From Heterodera schachtii (Eukaryota > Nematoda > Chromadorea > Rhabditida > Heteroderidae), in assembly GCA_023374025.1 (NCBI GenBank), contig SIJG01000102.1, forward strand, positions 161,022-225,021: a DNA stretch of 64,000 nucleotides, read 5' to 3'. A program made the translations under genes and the position numbers. Positions 51,111 through 64,000 of this stretch are shown here, piece by piece. A model generated the notes under the pieces. The model was not told the DNA's origin. It did not search any database and saw only the letters and a program-made list of their open reading frames with translations. Position 1 is the stretch's first letter; each line of letters begins with the position of its first letter.

Positions 51111-51284
51111 TTATTTTTAATTTTCTTTTTGTATACCCATGGGTTTCCTATAGAAAAAATATGATTCTTCATTTTTTTAATCGACACATTTATCATTTTT
51201 TAAATGAAAATCCATATTAAATTGTGAGCCTAGTATTATTAAAAGCCAACCTTTTTTGTTGAAAATCTGTTAACAAATTACACT

Positions 51285-51350
51285 CAAATTTTCAAAATTT
51301 CCCCCGGCGGCGCCTGTCGGCACCGCCGGACCCCTTTCTTTCCCAAAAGT
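51285..51350. repeat. GC-rich palindrome repeat
   Basis: CCCCGGCGGCGCCTGTCGG followed by CACCGCCGGAC, flanked by ACACTCAAATTTTC on the left, matches the inverted copy at 40900-40975. Confidence 0.6.
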
Positions 51351-51554
51351 TTTTAGAAAAAGCGCGCCGAAAAAAAGATGTGAAAAGTAAATCTGAATTT
51401 CTAATAATATTCGATAATTTGAGTCAAAAGTGATTAATTGTTTGAAATAACTGAAATAAATTCAAATGAAAATTTTAATTAATTTAATTTAGCTTTAACT
51501 TTTGGATTTTATTAAATAAAAATTTAATTTTATATTATTTTCAGTTGAAAAAAA

Positions 51555-51780
51555 AATTAGAATTTGAATTTTTTAAAAATTTTTGAATTTTTTCAAAAAT
51601 TTTTGAATTTTTAAAAATTCTTGAATTTTTTCAAAAATTTTTGAATTTTTAAAAATTCCCGGTTCGTCCCGGTTCCGGTCCCGGTCCCGAAAAAAATGTA
51701 AGTCCCGGTCCCGGCTTCTCAGGTCCCGGCAAGTCCCGGTCCCGGTTTTGTCAAAAATTCCCGGTCCCATGGCACTCTAG
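51555..51780. repeat. Repeat with GGTCCCGGTCCC units and a solo hAT-like end
   Basis: Two TTGAATTTTTTCAAAAATTT-type units precede a tract of CCCGGTCCCGG steps. On the minus strand the end reads CTAGAGTGCCATGGGACCGG, which looks like a hAT terminus. No left partner was found. Confidence 0.45.
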
Positions 51781-54700
51781 TTTTGAATTCATTTCCATTT
51801 ATTTTCTTTAAGGATATATATATTTAGTTTTGCTGCTTTAACAATTTTAATTCTTGATTTGAAGTTGAAATATTGATTGATAGATTGTCAATTTTGTTTT
51901 TTGACTTTTGAATTTATTATATAATATTTTAATTAACTAGTGGCCAAGGTTAAGAAAACTGGCATAAAAAAGTGGCGATATTGCGACAGTTCCATTAACT
52001 GTTTAAATGATTTTAGATTATTAATTCTAATGCATTACTATTTATTTTCTTTTTTATTCATTTAAAATTAAAATTATGAATTTAACAAACTTTTTTTGTA
52101 GGTTTATTTATATGCTCTAGAATTAATGAATAATTTATTTATACCTTCTTTTTTTAAATGTGTATATTTTGCATTTAAAATAATTATTTTACAATACATT
52201 GTATTTTTTTTTTATTCATTTTTCATTGATCTCTAGCCATTTTAAATAAATCTCTTGGTTGGTTTGCGTTTTTCTTTTATCAGCTCATTGGTGACGTTTA
52301 AAAATAGTAAATAACTAAATCTTTTCTACAAAAACGTTTTTTTAAAGAAAATTAGATTTGTCGAACCGCTTGCCAATTTTTACTAAAAAGAATGATTAGA
52401 GAGTTCTTTTAGTTCCTTTAGCGCTAAGCTTTTGGATCTTTCCCATTTTATGCAAATGGTGCGCGTAGTTTTCTTAAGGTCAAAATCACTTCCCGAAACC
52501 GTTCAAACCATTTTCGTGCTTTCCCTTTATTTTGTAAGAATGCCAAATTTACAGAATTTTCGAGAAAAATCACCATAAATTTTCATAAACAGAACCAAGT
52601 TAAATAATATTTATGTCATTCGATAGCTCTTGGATTGCTCTATTATCATGAATAATTTTCAAAAATTTTATTGAATTAATTTTGTTTTTACTTATTTCAT
52701 TTTATTTCTTTGTTAAAATAAATCGTGGTTGGCCGATGGACAAAAAAGTGAGAAAATCACTTATCTGACATTTCCAATGATTTTATCAATAAAGCATTGT
52801 CAGTTTAATTTGGTTTTTAATTATTAATAAAATTCCAATTCAATTTTCAGTTTTTGTCCCTTGACATAGCACCAAATAAATATATAATTTTTTTTCAGTA
52901 TTACTGCTTTGGTTTAAAATTTATGCCTTATTATTGTAGATATATTCTTTAATTCTTTAATGTGCTTTTTTATTTCAACTAAATTTAATAATGATTTTTT
53001 TTTATCTTTTTAGTTTTATTATTTGATATATAATTTACCGCTACTTCCTTGATAATTTCAATAACTCATTTCTCTTTTAAAATTCATGTTGGTGTCATGG
53101 GCCGAGGATGTTTTCTGGTGCTTTATGACATAAGAAAATTTAGTAATAGACAAATTTTATTTTAATTAACCTTAATAACTTAGTTCTTCAAGGTGTCTAT
53201 TATTTTAAGTGCATTTGCTTAGATAAAATAAAATAAAATATAAAAAATGTTTATAATAATAATAATAATAAAATAATATTAATAATTTATTTTTATATTT
53301 TAATTTTTAAACTACCTTTTAATCTAAATATTAGATAAAGGATTTTGTTAAATAGATTATTTATATTTATGTTTTAATTATTGCAATTATATATTTAACA
53401 GAATGTAAAGCATTTTATTTTTATATTATTTCTCATGTGTAGTCGTCAATCGATTTTTAAGAAGGTTTATTCCGTTATTTTATATGTAAATATTTTCATT
53501 TTTTTTTATTTTAAAAGTTTAGTGTTTAAATAAAATCTAAATTAATACTCAAATTATCATTTTTTATTTTATATTTTCATTTAATTTCATCTTTTTTTTT
53601 CATTTTATAAAACAGGTAAATTTTAAGTGCGTTTTATAGTTTTATACTCTTTAATTTATATTCCGCTGAAATTGTAATGCTAAAAAGTTATTATATTTAG
53701 TATATTTTAAATTTTTAATTATTTTATTGCTTAATAATAGAAGTTCTAATGCCATGCTTTTTTATGATCAATAAAACCTATAATCTTTTGAAAATTAGAT
53801 ATAAATTTTTATTTTTTCAATTATTTTATATTAGCTAATTTTACTAAAAAGTAAAAAATTATATGAGTTTTTAGAAGATTGTATTTTTGTTTTCCATTTT
53901 TTCAATTATTTAATTATTTTAAATAATCTTTATGTGCATTTTCCTTGGTTATATTTTTTCTCGTCAAATGCAGCGAATTTTTGCACCGTTTGCCTAACCT
54001 AAAAATAACATTATTAAAAAAAAAAATTAATTAACATTAAAATTTTTAGTTTTGCTTTTTGAAGAAATGAAGTATTTATTCTTTTTAAATATTTTTTTTA
54101 TTTTGAAATTATATTTATTTATTTTTAATAGAAATTATCACTAAATTATTAAATTGAAATGAATAATCACTGAAGTGGTTTTAAAAGTAATATTGTAAAT
54201 GATATTATTTTTTAAGTAAAAAACGAAAGAATATTTATTGTATTTAATTATTGTACATATTTTTTAATTATATTACTAAAAACTATATTAAATTTATTTT
54301 ATTTTATAATTTTTTATATTTATTATGTCATCATTTAATTAAAGCCCATATAATTTGTATATTGCAATAAGTTTTTATATTTACTTAAATAGAAATTTAG
54401 TAAAATTTATTATTTTGATTCTACAACTTACTTTAATTTAATTACCCAAATTTAGAAGATATTAGAAATCTTTCTAAGAAATAATGTCACTACAAAAAAA
54501 TTTTCTGAATAAATGAATAAAAATATCTTTTTAAATTAAGTTTTTTAAAAATTTCATTCAATTTGTTTTTTTTCTTTTAAATTTTTTTTGTTTATCATTT
54601 TATTTAATGTCATATTTGGAATGAACATTTGAGTGTATTGTTACTTTAACCAATTGGTTAATAATTTGGACGTAATAAATTCTCCTGAACTGAATATTTA

Positions 54701-57700
54701 ACAATAATTGAAATAATTTTATTCAAAATAAGAATTATTTTAAGGAAGTAAATTTTTTCAAATTTAATTCACAAATATTTTTGATTTACTTAATAAATAG
54801 GTGGGAATTTTATGAAAATACAGAAAAAAATATTAAAAAAGATTTCATAAATATAATATTTTTTTGGTAAAAATAATTAAAAATATGATTTTTAAATAAT
54901 CATTTGGTGGAAAATATCGTTTTAAATTGTAGGCTTTTTAATGCTTATTTTTTGCACGTCTTTCTCCTATTAATTCTTTTAAACGTAATCATGTTCGGTA
55001 GTCCAGATTTTTATTTTGCTATTCGTGGAGTATTGAGAACCTCATATAAATTCTTAATGAAAAAATGTCTTAGCTACTTTCATAAAAAATATTTAAATAA
55101 TCAAATTAATTCGTAAAATTATTGAATATAAAGTTTATTTAAAGAAATAATGAGGTAATTTAAATAATGAAAAATTAGTTTTATTTTTCAATTAATAAAA
55201 TAGAGAAATAAATATCAATTTAAATCTTGCTTTTTTCACAATCATTCATATATTTTTTTAAATTAGTTACAGATTTCAAATAAATAATAATTATTTTTAA
55301 ATACATATGTTTCAAAAAAATCGTCTCATGTTGTAAAATTTATTTTAAAATATTATAATTATATTTAATATATTTTATTTTCAAAATTTTTTTAAAATTA
55401 CAAATGAATTTCTTGTCAATTTGTTTCTTTTGGTAATTCTTTTTTGATTTTTGTTATTCATCTCGTTTAAATTATTTAAATATTCGGGGCGATGGTGATT
55501 TCGAGACTCTCTCTTCCATGAATTTTGAATAAAATTATTTGATGTAATTTAAGAAGACTAACTTTTTGCCTCCGTTTTTTCATTAATAAAGACTTTTAGA
55601 TTATATGTCATTTCTCATTATTCAAGCATTTTTATAAATATTTTAAGGGTTTTATTGTTTTGGGCATTTGTAGTTTGTATAATTTACTTTTTTATTAGAT
55701 TGAGTTTATGGGTGCTATGACGATAAACTGGGCGTTACAAAAAATCATCAAAATAAAAAATTTTTTAACTTTGCACAAAAGTAACCATTTTACTTCGCCA
55801 TTATTTTTACCATTTTTGTAAATTTAGAGATTTTTCTTGTATAAAAATTCATCCAAAATTATTTACATAGTATCGAGTTATTTTGTTTAAAATATATTTA
55901 ATTAAAACAAAACAAACAAAACTTTGCACTTGGAATATTTTATATTTTTTAGAACATATTTCCAAGTTTGACAAGGATTTTTAATTTTCCCACAATATTT
56001 TTAAACTTTTTATTTCAAGTCTTTGAATTCGTTTTTATTTCTTCACAGTAATTAATTTAAAATATTCTAATAATTTTAAAATGTAAATTAATGTTAATTG
56101 TTGTTAAAATGCAATATCAAAATATTATTTCTTCTATTTTCATGTTCACTAGTCTCTCTATGTATATAGCGCTTATGCAAACGTCTTTTATATTTAATAA
56201 GGTTTTCTTTTGAAAAAGCAAAAATTTTAAATGTTTTTATTGTATCCTTATAATCTAATCGAATAGAATACCTTTTTCATTCTTTTAATCTTTTTTTAAT
56301 TTATTAAAAATTTATAAATAATTACAAAATTTTTAAATGATTATATAAATGAAATATTTAATTTATTTGTTTTTGATAAGATGGAGACTGTGATTTTAGA
56401 ATTAAAAATTCGAATTGATAATTTATATTTTTCGTTGTTTTTAATTAAGTTATTTAAAGAACGTCAGATGAGTGATTATTCTCATTATACTTATTGAGCA
56501 TAATTAGTTATTATTTTAAAAATAAATCTTTTAACAATCCATAAAATAAACAATCTCACTAATTATTTTATTTGTTTATTTCTTTATGTCGGTAGTTATT
56601 TTCATTATTTTTAAATGTTGGCATTATGCCATATTTTTTTTTTTTGCTTTAATCTCATGAGTCATGAGAAATGAGTTTTATTTTTTTAATTTATTTAAAA
56701 TTTCAGTTTAGTTATGGTGACTGTTTTTGAATATTTTTCAAATAAAATAATAGCTATTAAGAATAGATATTTAATAAATTTTTGTTTTTTTAAGTAATTA
56801 TGTACATTAATAATTATAGTTTCTCTCTTTTAGCGTATTGGTTATTGTCTGTTTTTATTCGTTGGTGAGTTGAAAACAATTTTTTTTCCGTTGTTTAATA
56901 TTGGTTTATTTTGCTATGATTTTTTAAATGAAGTTAAAATTTTATTTTTTTATTGTCAACAATTTTTTCGAATCTCACTTTAAAGTCTTTTTTATTTTTT
57001 AATATTATAGGGTCGAAAAAAAATTAATTTTTTATTTGAGCATAATTTCAAAATTGTTCTAAAAAATTTTTCTCTGCGTTTATTGTTATTTTTTTTATAA
57101 AGGAAATGAATCAATTCGCAAGAAATTAATTAATTCAAATTTTATTATGATAATTCTTAACAGAAGAAAATTTAATACTTTTTATTGTTTATTTAGATTT
57201 TTTAATTAAAAATGATATTTTAACTTCAACAATTGCTTAGATAAAAATAAATATGATTTAGAGCGACTTTTTAGCAACTATTTTCAACTATTTTCTCTTA
57301 TGAAACTTTTTAACAACTATTTTTACTTGTGAAATTTTTAAAAAAATGTTTGGTTTACAATTATTCATCAGAAATGGATAAAGATTAGTCAATTTTGAAA
57401 AATTCACACATTTATTGACATGTTTTCTAATTTTTGGCGACTTTTTTAGTAACTATTTTGGCAGTTTTTTAGCAACTATTTAGGTAAATATTTCGTTATT
57501 TTAGAACCTAAAAATCCGTTCCCTGAAACCAATCATTAAATCATTTAATCCTTTTGACAATTGTCTTTTTTAATTTATCTATAATTATTCCTTTTTACAT
57601 TGCATTATAAAATTATTAAGTTCGTAATAAAATAACCATTTTAATAATTTTTGCAAATTTTAACATTCATATGCATTTGATATTAAAAAATAAATATATA

Positions 57701-60700
57701 ATTTGATAAAAATTATAATAGTTTATGATAATATAAAAAAAATATAATATTTTGTACTATAAAACAATTGTGATTATAAAAAAATAACGCAACAATACAT
57801 TAAATTACAGGGTATTTCACCGAGAATAAATGAGATATTGAAAATTTTATATAATTTTATAAAAATTTTTCTTAACATGTTACAAAATCAAAATTATTAA
57901 AATCAAAACTATCTAATAGAAAAGAAAAGCTCTTTTTACATTAAAAAGCCACATTTTTATAAGTAAAATTTCATATAAATTATGATAATTATAAAAAAGC
58001 TAAGTTTTTAATAGAGGCAAATTATATAAGAAATAATACAGAAATTGATACATGAAAAATAAATGAAAAAATTGAAATTTTTTTCCATTAATTAAATAAT
58101 ATTATTTTTAATTAAATAATAATTAATTCATTAAAAATTAATTATATTTTCGTTGTTGATCAAAAAATTTAAATTATAAGCGAAATCGAAATCTGATTCG
58201 TTTGGCCAAATCGAAATTTTTTATATATTATGAGTATTACAAAATTCTTAAAGGAAAATTAATATTAAATTAATTTGATTAATCTTGTTTTATTTAATTT
58301 AAAATTAATTTACACTTCATTAAATTTTACTAACTTATGCACTATCATTTTTCCTAATTTAACCTTCTATTTTAAAATATTGCTGTTGATAATAAGGTTT
58401 TTAGAATTAGAATAATTTTTCCTTAAGAAAATTTTATGCAGCAAAGAACAAAAATGAAGAAACATTTTTTTAGAAAACTTATTAGATTTTGATTACTTTT
58501 AATCCTATTTTAGCACATTTTGTGAACTTTTCGGTATAATAAAAAATTTATTTTAAATATATATATATTTTTTTTAATTTTCATAATTGGATTTTATAGA
58601 AGCTCCAATTAAATCATATATTTATTTTAATTCTTATATTTTTTCTATTTTTAAAATAATAATAGTAAATTTAAACAAATAAATATAAATATTGAAAACT
58701 TTTTACTAATAGAGTTATAAAATTAAACCAATAAATATTTTGAAAAACCGTACGTTTTTTTGTTGTTGATGAAAAAAATATAAAAATGTGATATAAATAT
58801 ACTTATATTATGTTTTTTAAATATTTTATATTTAAATATTTTTTAATCATTTTATTTAGAAATGCCGATTCATTTATCAAGTGCAATGATGGTCAGCAGA
58901 AATGATGAAAGGATTGTTGCAATCATTAATATTATATAATTAATTTTCTAATTATTGAAAAATAATAATTTATAATTCATTTAAATGTAAGAAGGTTAAT
59001 CAATGTAAAAAAATAAATTTAATTTTTTGAAAATTTAAAATGTTCAAAGCTTTTTAAATAAATTTAATAAACTCATTTATTTTTTCTGTCTTTTATAATC
59101 ATTTATAGGATAATTTTAAATTTTTTGCATGGCTATTACAATTATTTTTTGTTTTTTTTTTGTTTGTAAATATATTTTTTTGATATATTTTTCTGGTGTG
59201 AAAAAAAAATCTCTGGACTAGAATACGTGTGTCTTACATCTTGTCGAATAGCCAGTAGCAATTTAATCTCAATTTATAATATTTAATAAATATTATTTTA
59301 ATTTAATTTATACAATTGACAATAATTATCTTTTCTTCTTTTCTGATAAATCAATAAAATTTATTATTATTTTTTGTTTTATAGCTTTCTAATTTCTTTT
59401 ATTGAATTTGGGTAACAGTTGATTAAAAAATAAATAGAAATATTTTGTAAATGAAAAATTATAATTTCTTTAATTAATTTGAGAATTATTATCTCATTTG
59501 TTTTATTCTTTTCTGTTGGAATAAGTTTTTACTGGCGAAACTATTTATAAAAAATTATTATTTCATCTCTTATTATTCTTAATCACTTATTTTAATGAAA
59601 CTTTTGGTATATAAAAACAGATTGCATTTAATATTTTATTGAATCGTTTTCTTCAAATTGAATATAATTAATGAATTTATATTTTTGTGAATTTCTATCA
59701 TTTTTATGTTTTCATGCCTTTTACTCTTGTTAAATTGTTTTTTATTATTTTAAATTTTATTTTAACAATTTTCATGTCAAAAATTCGTATTTGAATAACA
59801 ATTATGGGATTAATTGATTTAGGAAATTTAATGCTTTTAGTCTTTGTTTGTTCTAATTAATATTTTTTTTAATTTTTGGAGGTGAGCAAAGGTGCGGGCA
59901 ACAGTAATTCGATCTGTTTTTTTAAATTTTTATATAAGCATAAGAAGTTCTACACTATCAATATATTTTAAATTATTGCATCTATCTTTTGATTTTTGTT
60001 GTAATACAATGAATTAAACTCATATATAAATAATTTGTTTTAATTATTTAACTGCATTATGAAAATTTGCAATTTTCAACACTTTTTTACAGTATAGAAT
60101 TTTTTGTGCATTATTAAAATTTCTGTCCTTTTGTAGCAGAGTGACTCACATTATAATACATTTTGAAAAATAATTAAAATTAAATATTAAATTTGTCTTT
60201 AACTTGGTTTTTGAATTATTCTTTTGAAAAAATTTTGATATATGAAGGTGAAGAAATGTAAGTATTTTGGTTATATTATTTTTTTTATTGAATTTTTTAA
60301 TTTATTCTGCATGATAAATAAAAAATTTTAAATTATTTTCCTGTTTTATAAAATAAAATTGTTTTACCATTTTAAATAAACCTTTGAAGATTAAAGTATG
60401 TTTGCTTTGCTTAATTTATTAAAAAATTGATGTTTTTAGAATTTAAAAGAACAAAACCAAAAAGCAATTAAAATTAAACTTGAAATATTTAGGATTTATT
60501 ATTAAAGTGAAATATTTTCATAAAAAAATTTTTTAATACTTCTTTTACTATAAAGAAAAAACGCAAATTAATTTATACAATTTTTTAAAATAAATTCGCA
60601 GTCGATGAGAAAATCATGAGAATTCATCTCAGGAAAAAATAATAAATTTAAAATTTTATTCGAATCTTTTAGTATATTAATCTTTAGTAAGATTATATAA

Positions 60701-63200
60701 ATAAATTAATTAAAACAAAAGAAAACATTTTTTTGTATAAAAGTTTTTTGTGTTAATTAATTCTTGAATTATAAATGATAAAATTTAGTTGTTTTTAATT
60801 TAAAAAAGCTTAAAGATGCAATAAATATTAACTAAACGAAAGAATTAATTGAGAGAAATACAAATAATAAAATATTAATATATTCAAAATTAAAATCATA
60901 ATTGATCCTAAAAACAATCAATTTAATTAATTGAAAGGCTTATAAATATTTAATAATTTAATATTTTATTAAATTTAATTTAAGAAAATGTACTTAAAAA
61001 GATTTTATTGAATTTGCTTTAATAATCAGGGATCAAAAAATAAGGTTTATATAATTGAATTTACACAAATTCATAAATGATTAAAGCAACTTAAAAATGA
61101 TAAAACTAACATTTTATTAATCCATGAAAGAAATCAGTAGAATATCTACAACATTTATTTATTTTTGAAATAAATGAATCTTTAATTATTTATATAAAAA
61201 AAGTTAATGAAAAATATATAATATTAAACAAAATACGAATAAATATTTAATACTCATTAGTCTTAATTGAACCATCATCACTCAAAGGGAAATCTGAAAC
61301 TACCAAAAGATGAAATATATGTAAAAGAAATAAAAGATAGAAGAATTAATGAACAAAATATTTTGAATTATTTGCACTATATTCATTATCAAAACATTTT
61401 CCTGGAATCCGCGAGAAACTAATATAAAATAAATTAAATAGAATAGATTTTGCGGAATAAAACAAAAAATATTAATTTAACAAAGCTTTTGTGTTGTATT
61501 GGAATTTAATTAAATAATTCTTCGTACTCTTATTTCTTTTCAATTTAATGGTGATTTTCTGTGTGATACAAATGATTTATTTGAAATTGAATAGATATAA
61601 AAAAGACATATTAATTTTTTGTTAGGAATAATTAAATATTTTTAAATTCTTTTTCTTCTTATTTATTTTTATTTTTTATTAGAATGTTTATTTAATTTAT
61701 TTTATGTTGATTATAAATTATTAATTTAAATTTAATTGTTTGTTTGTTTGATATGTTTAATATTATTGTAATTCAAAAATTGATCGTTTAAAGGAATTTA
61801 ATCTTGAACAGCATCCATTGGTTTCCATTTCATTGCGCAAATGTCAATAAAATATTTGCTATCTTTGATTAAATTTTATTTTATGCTGAAGCCCATCAAT
61901 ATTTTCTTTATGATTGATGTAACAAAGAAACAACATTGGCTCAGATATTATCAAAATGTATAATAATTCCTTTATAACAATTGCAGTTCAATATTCTATT
62001 GTCGTTAAAGTGTTAATTAGAAATTAATTTGCTTTATTCATAAAATAATTTCATTTGTTTTGTTTTGTTTTATGTTTGTTAGTTTCTTTTTTTTACATTA
62101 ATATAATTTTCTTTTTTCTTTTTAAATCTTATATAAAAAAGTGAGTTTAAAATTGTGAATTATTTAGCGTTTTTTAACCAATTTACTAATTATGAATTTC
62201 GTTCGAATTTATATACAATAATAATTGGAAATGTTATAATATTTTTATATTATTTTCAAATTTGTTGATAATTATTTTTTAATTTTTAGCAAATTCTATA
62301 GGAAAAATAATATTTATTAAAAATAAAAATAAAGTTCCTTATTTATTTAATTTCTTTCGCTATTAGAAAAAATTTTTTATTTTTACGATATGCTTAATGT
62401 AAAATTTAAAAAAAAACTAAAAAATTACGCAAAAAGATAAGCATATAAAAGAGTTAATTTTTATCTGTTTGGATTATATTTTTACTTACACTTTTTATCA
62501 TTAAATGATTAAAACAGTGTAGTAAAATAATATTAATTAAATAATTGCTAATTCTGTGTGAATTTCAAATACTATTATTTCAAGGCATGTCAAAAATTAA
62601 TACAAATAAATACAAAAAATTATTAACTTGTAAAAAAATTTATAATAAAATTTCTAAATATTCTTATTTTAAAATTGAACATTCCAAATTGTAAAATTAT
62701 ATCATCAAAAGTCATTCTCCTAAATATTTGCTTATATATTGACTTTTCAATAATTCATTAATAGATAAGCAAAACCTTTCAGAAGTGAAATTCGAATAAA
62801 TATCTAGACAAGATGAAAGAATTTAATTTTGTCAAAATTATATCAATTTGATTTATTAAATTAAAATGACACTGATTAAAGGTAAATTTTAAATAAATAT
62901 ATTAATTTTGCTAAGCATCAAAATGCATCATTAATTACAATCGTCCAATTATGCCTTTGTCTTTATTCAAAAAATGAAAACCCATAAATAAACTAACAAA
63001 TAAGATTAAAATGATTAAAATTTAAAAGTAAAAATTAAAAAGAAACTAATAAAATAAAAAGTTTTCAAAAAGGTCAGTCAACCTTTTGAATCATCAGTTA
63101 TTCAAACCCTTTAACAGAAAAATAATAAAAAACAATTCATAAGAAGATTAACAAAAATCTTTTAAGGAATTATTATTTTTTGATTTACAGCGAATAAAAA
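51781..63200. other. Very AT-rich gene desert
   Basis: About 11.4 kb of low-GC sequence with frequent T-runs (more T-rich in much of 52-60 kb, more A-rich at about 60.4-61.4 and 62.4-63.1 kb). I saw no exon-like block, no tRNA and almost none of the dispersed repeats common in the rest of the window; one small patch with AGAACCTAAAAATCCGTTCC lies at 57502. The 70-codon frame at 54904-55116 looks like chance. Confidence 0.55.
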
Positions 63201-63480
63201 TTTTTTCAGACCACTTTTTTGGTCCATTTTTCATCCATATTTTGTGGTTTTTTCGTCCACATTATAATCCATATTTTGGATTTTTTGTCCATATTAATCC
63301 GGCCATTAACTATGACAAGGGATTAAATTTTTAGGCTCTAAAAACTGTCAAAATAGGTAGGCTCTTGGCAGTAAAGCCCTTAAAATAGGCACTAAAAAAC
63401 CTCATTTTTAAGTGTGTAAAATGATAAAATTTATCAAAAAAGTAAAAAAAAAAAAAAAAATTGGCCAAATCAGTATTAAG
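63201..63480. repeat. Repeat patch with TCCATATTTT and GGCTCTAAAAA steps
   Basis: TTTTGGTCCATTTTTCATCC, TAATCCATATTTTGG and similar steps match the subterminal motifs of the outer element at 28609-30660. This is probably a degraded relative. Confidence 0.4.
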
Positions 63481-63860
63481 CTAAATAATTAAAGAGAGAA
63501 AATAATTATTCTTTGAATAGAAAAATTAATAAATATTATGATATTTTTATTCAAAATTAACAAAATTAAAAACTATTTATCAAAATTGGAAAAATAAATA
63601 ATTCTCAAAAAAGTAATATATATATATATATAATTAACTAATATATATTATTGCCATTACCAGAAATCAAACATATAATGATATAAAACAAAAAGAAAAA
63701 TAAACGTTAATATACACAAACAAAATAAACAGAGAATAAATTTGAGGAACAACTTCAGTGAAAACCGAACGTAACAGAGCGAGTTAATAAAAAATTATTT
63801 ATTTATTTAATTATTGAAATTATTTTAATTTGTTATTTATAATTTTAATAGTGTGCCAGG

Positions 63861-63948
63861 TGATTTCGACAGTGTGAATTCGACAATGATTGACTTCGAC
63901 AGTATCACAAAAATTGTGAATTCGACAATTATTGATTTCGACAGTACC
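63861..63948. repeat. Tandem TTCGACA(G/A)T array near the window edge
   Basis: GATTTCGACAGTGTGAATTC and GACTTCGACAGT, GAATTCGACAATTATTG and GATTTCGACAGTACC follow each other with alternating halves. The structure resembles the tandem-unit termini of the MULE-like elements at 17.1 and 28.9 kb with a new unit. The rest of any element would lie beyond the window. Confidence 0.5.
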
Positions 63949-64000
63949 GAAATTTAAAAAAAAATTTATATGGATATGATAAAAAAAAATTTAAAAAAAA

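Noticed and set aside
54904..55116. 70-codon ORF in the AT desert
   Set aside because: It starts with a non-ATG codon, is rich in AT codons, and has no homology or neighbours.
51781..63200. Mitochondrial insertion (NUMT) or bacterial DNA as explanation of the AT desert
   Set aside because: I saw no cox, nad, cob or rRNA blocks and no tRNA cluster, and no bacterial-style dense coding.
1..64000. CRISPR arrays, bacterial operons, riboswitches or phage modules
   Set aside because: Introns, nematode gene families and eukaryotic transposons show a nuclear eukaryotic sequence; the tandem arrays lack spacer structure.

Overview
The window looks like AT-rich, repeat-dense accessory DNA from a plant-parasitic nematode. 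A cyst nematode of the Globodera/Heterodera type is my best guess. Reasons: introns of about 40-85 nt with GT..TTTNAG borders; exons of the large cyst-nematode-type F-box family (VPFDLTNE..TGE, LLVRCPI.RDE.KW, FDLLAPSQ.GLGIAMISHRFD); a BTB/BACK/MATH-like gene with nematode-style exons; a P450 fragment with VDFIDLFLE-type sequence; and many small secreted-protein families. The genus is inference. Most coding loci carry frameshifts, lost splice sites or missing ends, so much of this is gene-family birth and death among transposons. One base near 2366 is ambiguous (n).

Layout. 0.6-1.1 kb: F-box C-terminal exon cut by a MULE terminus. 1.2-1.6 kb: hAT-type MITE with an 8-bp target duplication. 3.5-5.2 kb: decayed four-exon gene for a secreted two-repeat protein; its sister copy is inverted at 28.2-31.9 kb and carries a nested hAT/MULE insertion in an intron. 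6-7.3 kb: fragments of a secreted family with HTH-like motifs, whose only intact member is at 15.1 kb. 7.8-10.5 kb: unrecognised eight-exon gene whose introns hold a GACACA/TGTGTC motif. 10.7-11.1 kb: convergent basic ORF. 11.4-13.7 kb: decayed hAT transposase gene. 13.8-14.2 kb: P450 fragment. 17.1-18.25 kb: a MULE-like element and a hAT-type MITE side by side sharing one target sequence. 18.4-21.1 kb: tandem pair of secreted-protein genes, one with an expanded PGQGQQY-type repeat. 21.6-23.3 kb: receptor-like and acidic gene remnants. 24.3-27.9 kb: hairpin MITE, 12/72-bp minisatellite, small membrane-protein gene, hAT-type MITE and two F-box N-terminal fragments. 34.2-34.5 kb: paralogue of that membrane protein. 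38.4-40.5 kb: tandem triplet of small Cys-rich secreted proteins. 41.5-43.0 kb: BTB/BACK/MATH-like gene. 43.3-44.5 kb: acidic, Gln-rich repeat protein. 44.6-45.55 kb: long foldback. 45.9-46.9 kb: 5'-truncated non-LTR retrotransposon. 48.0-48.2 kb: 15-bp minisatellite. 48.9-49.4 kb: second F-box C-terminal gene. From about 51.8 to 63.2 kb lies a very AT-rich desert with no recognisable gene.

How it fits together. No operon or metabolic pathway is visible. The common thread is lineage-specific secreted or ubiquitin-adaptor-type families (candidate effector-like proteins, by inference) multiplying in tandem or inverted copies, with MULE and hAT elements inserting into them and breaking them. The features I consider most novel are the eight-exon unknown gene with motif-bearing introns, the inverted two-repeat secreted gene pair split by nested transposons, and the tandem secreted pair with repeat expansion.
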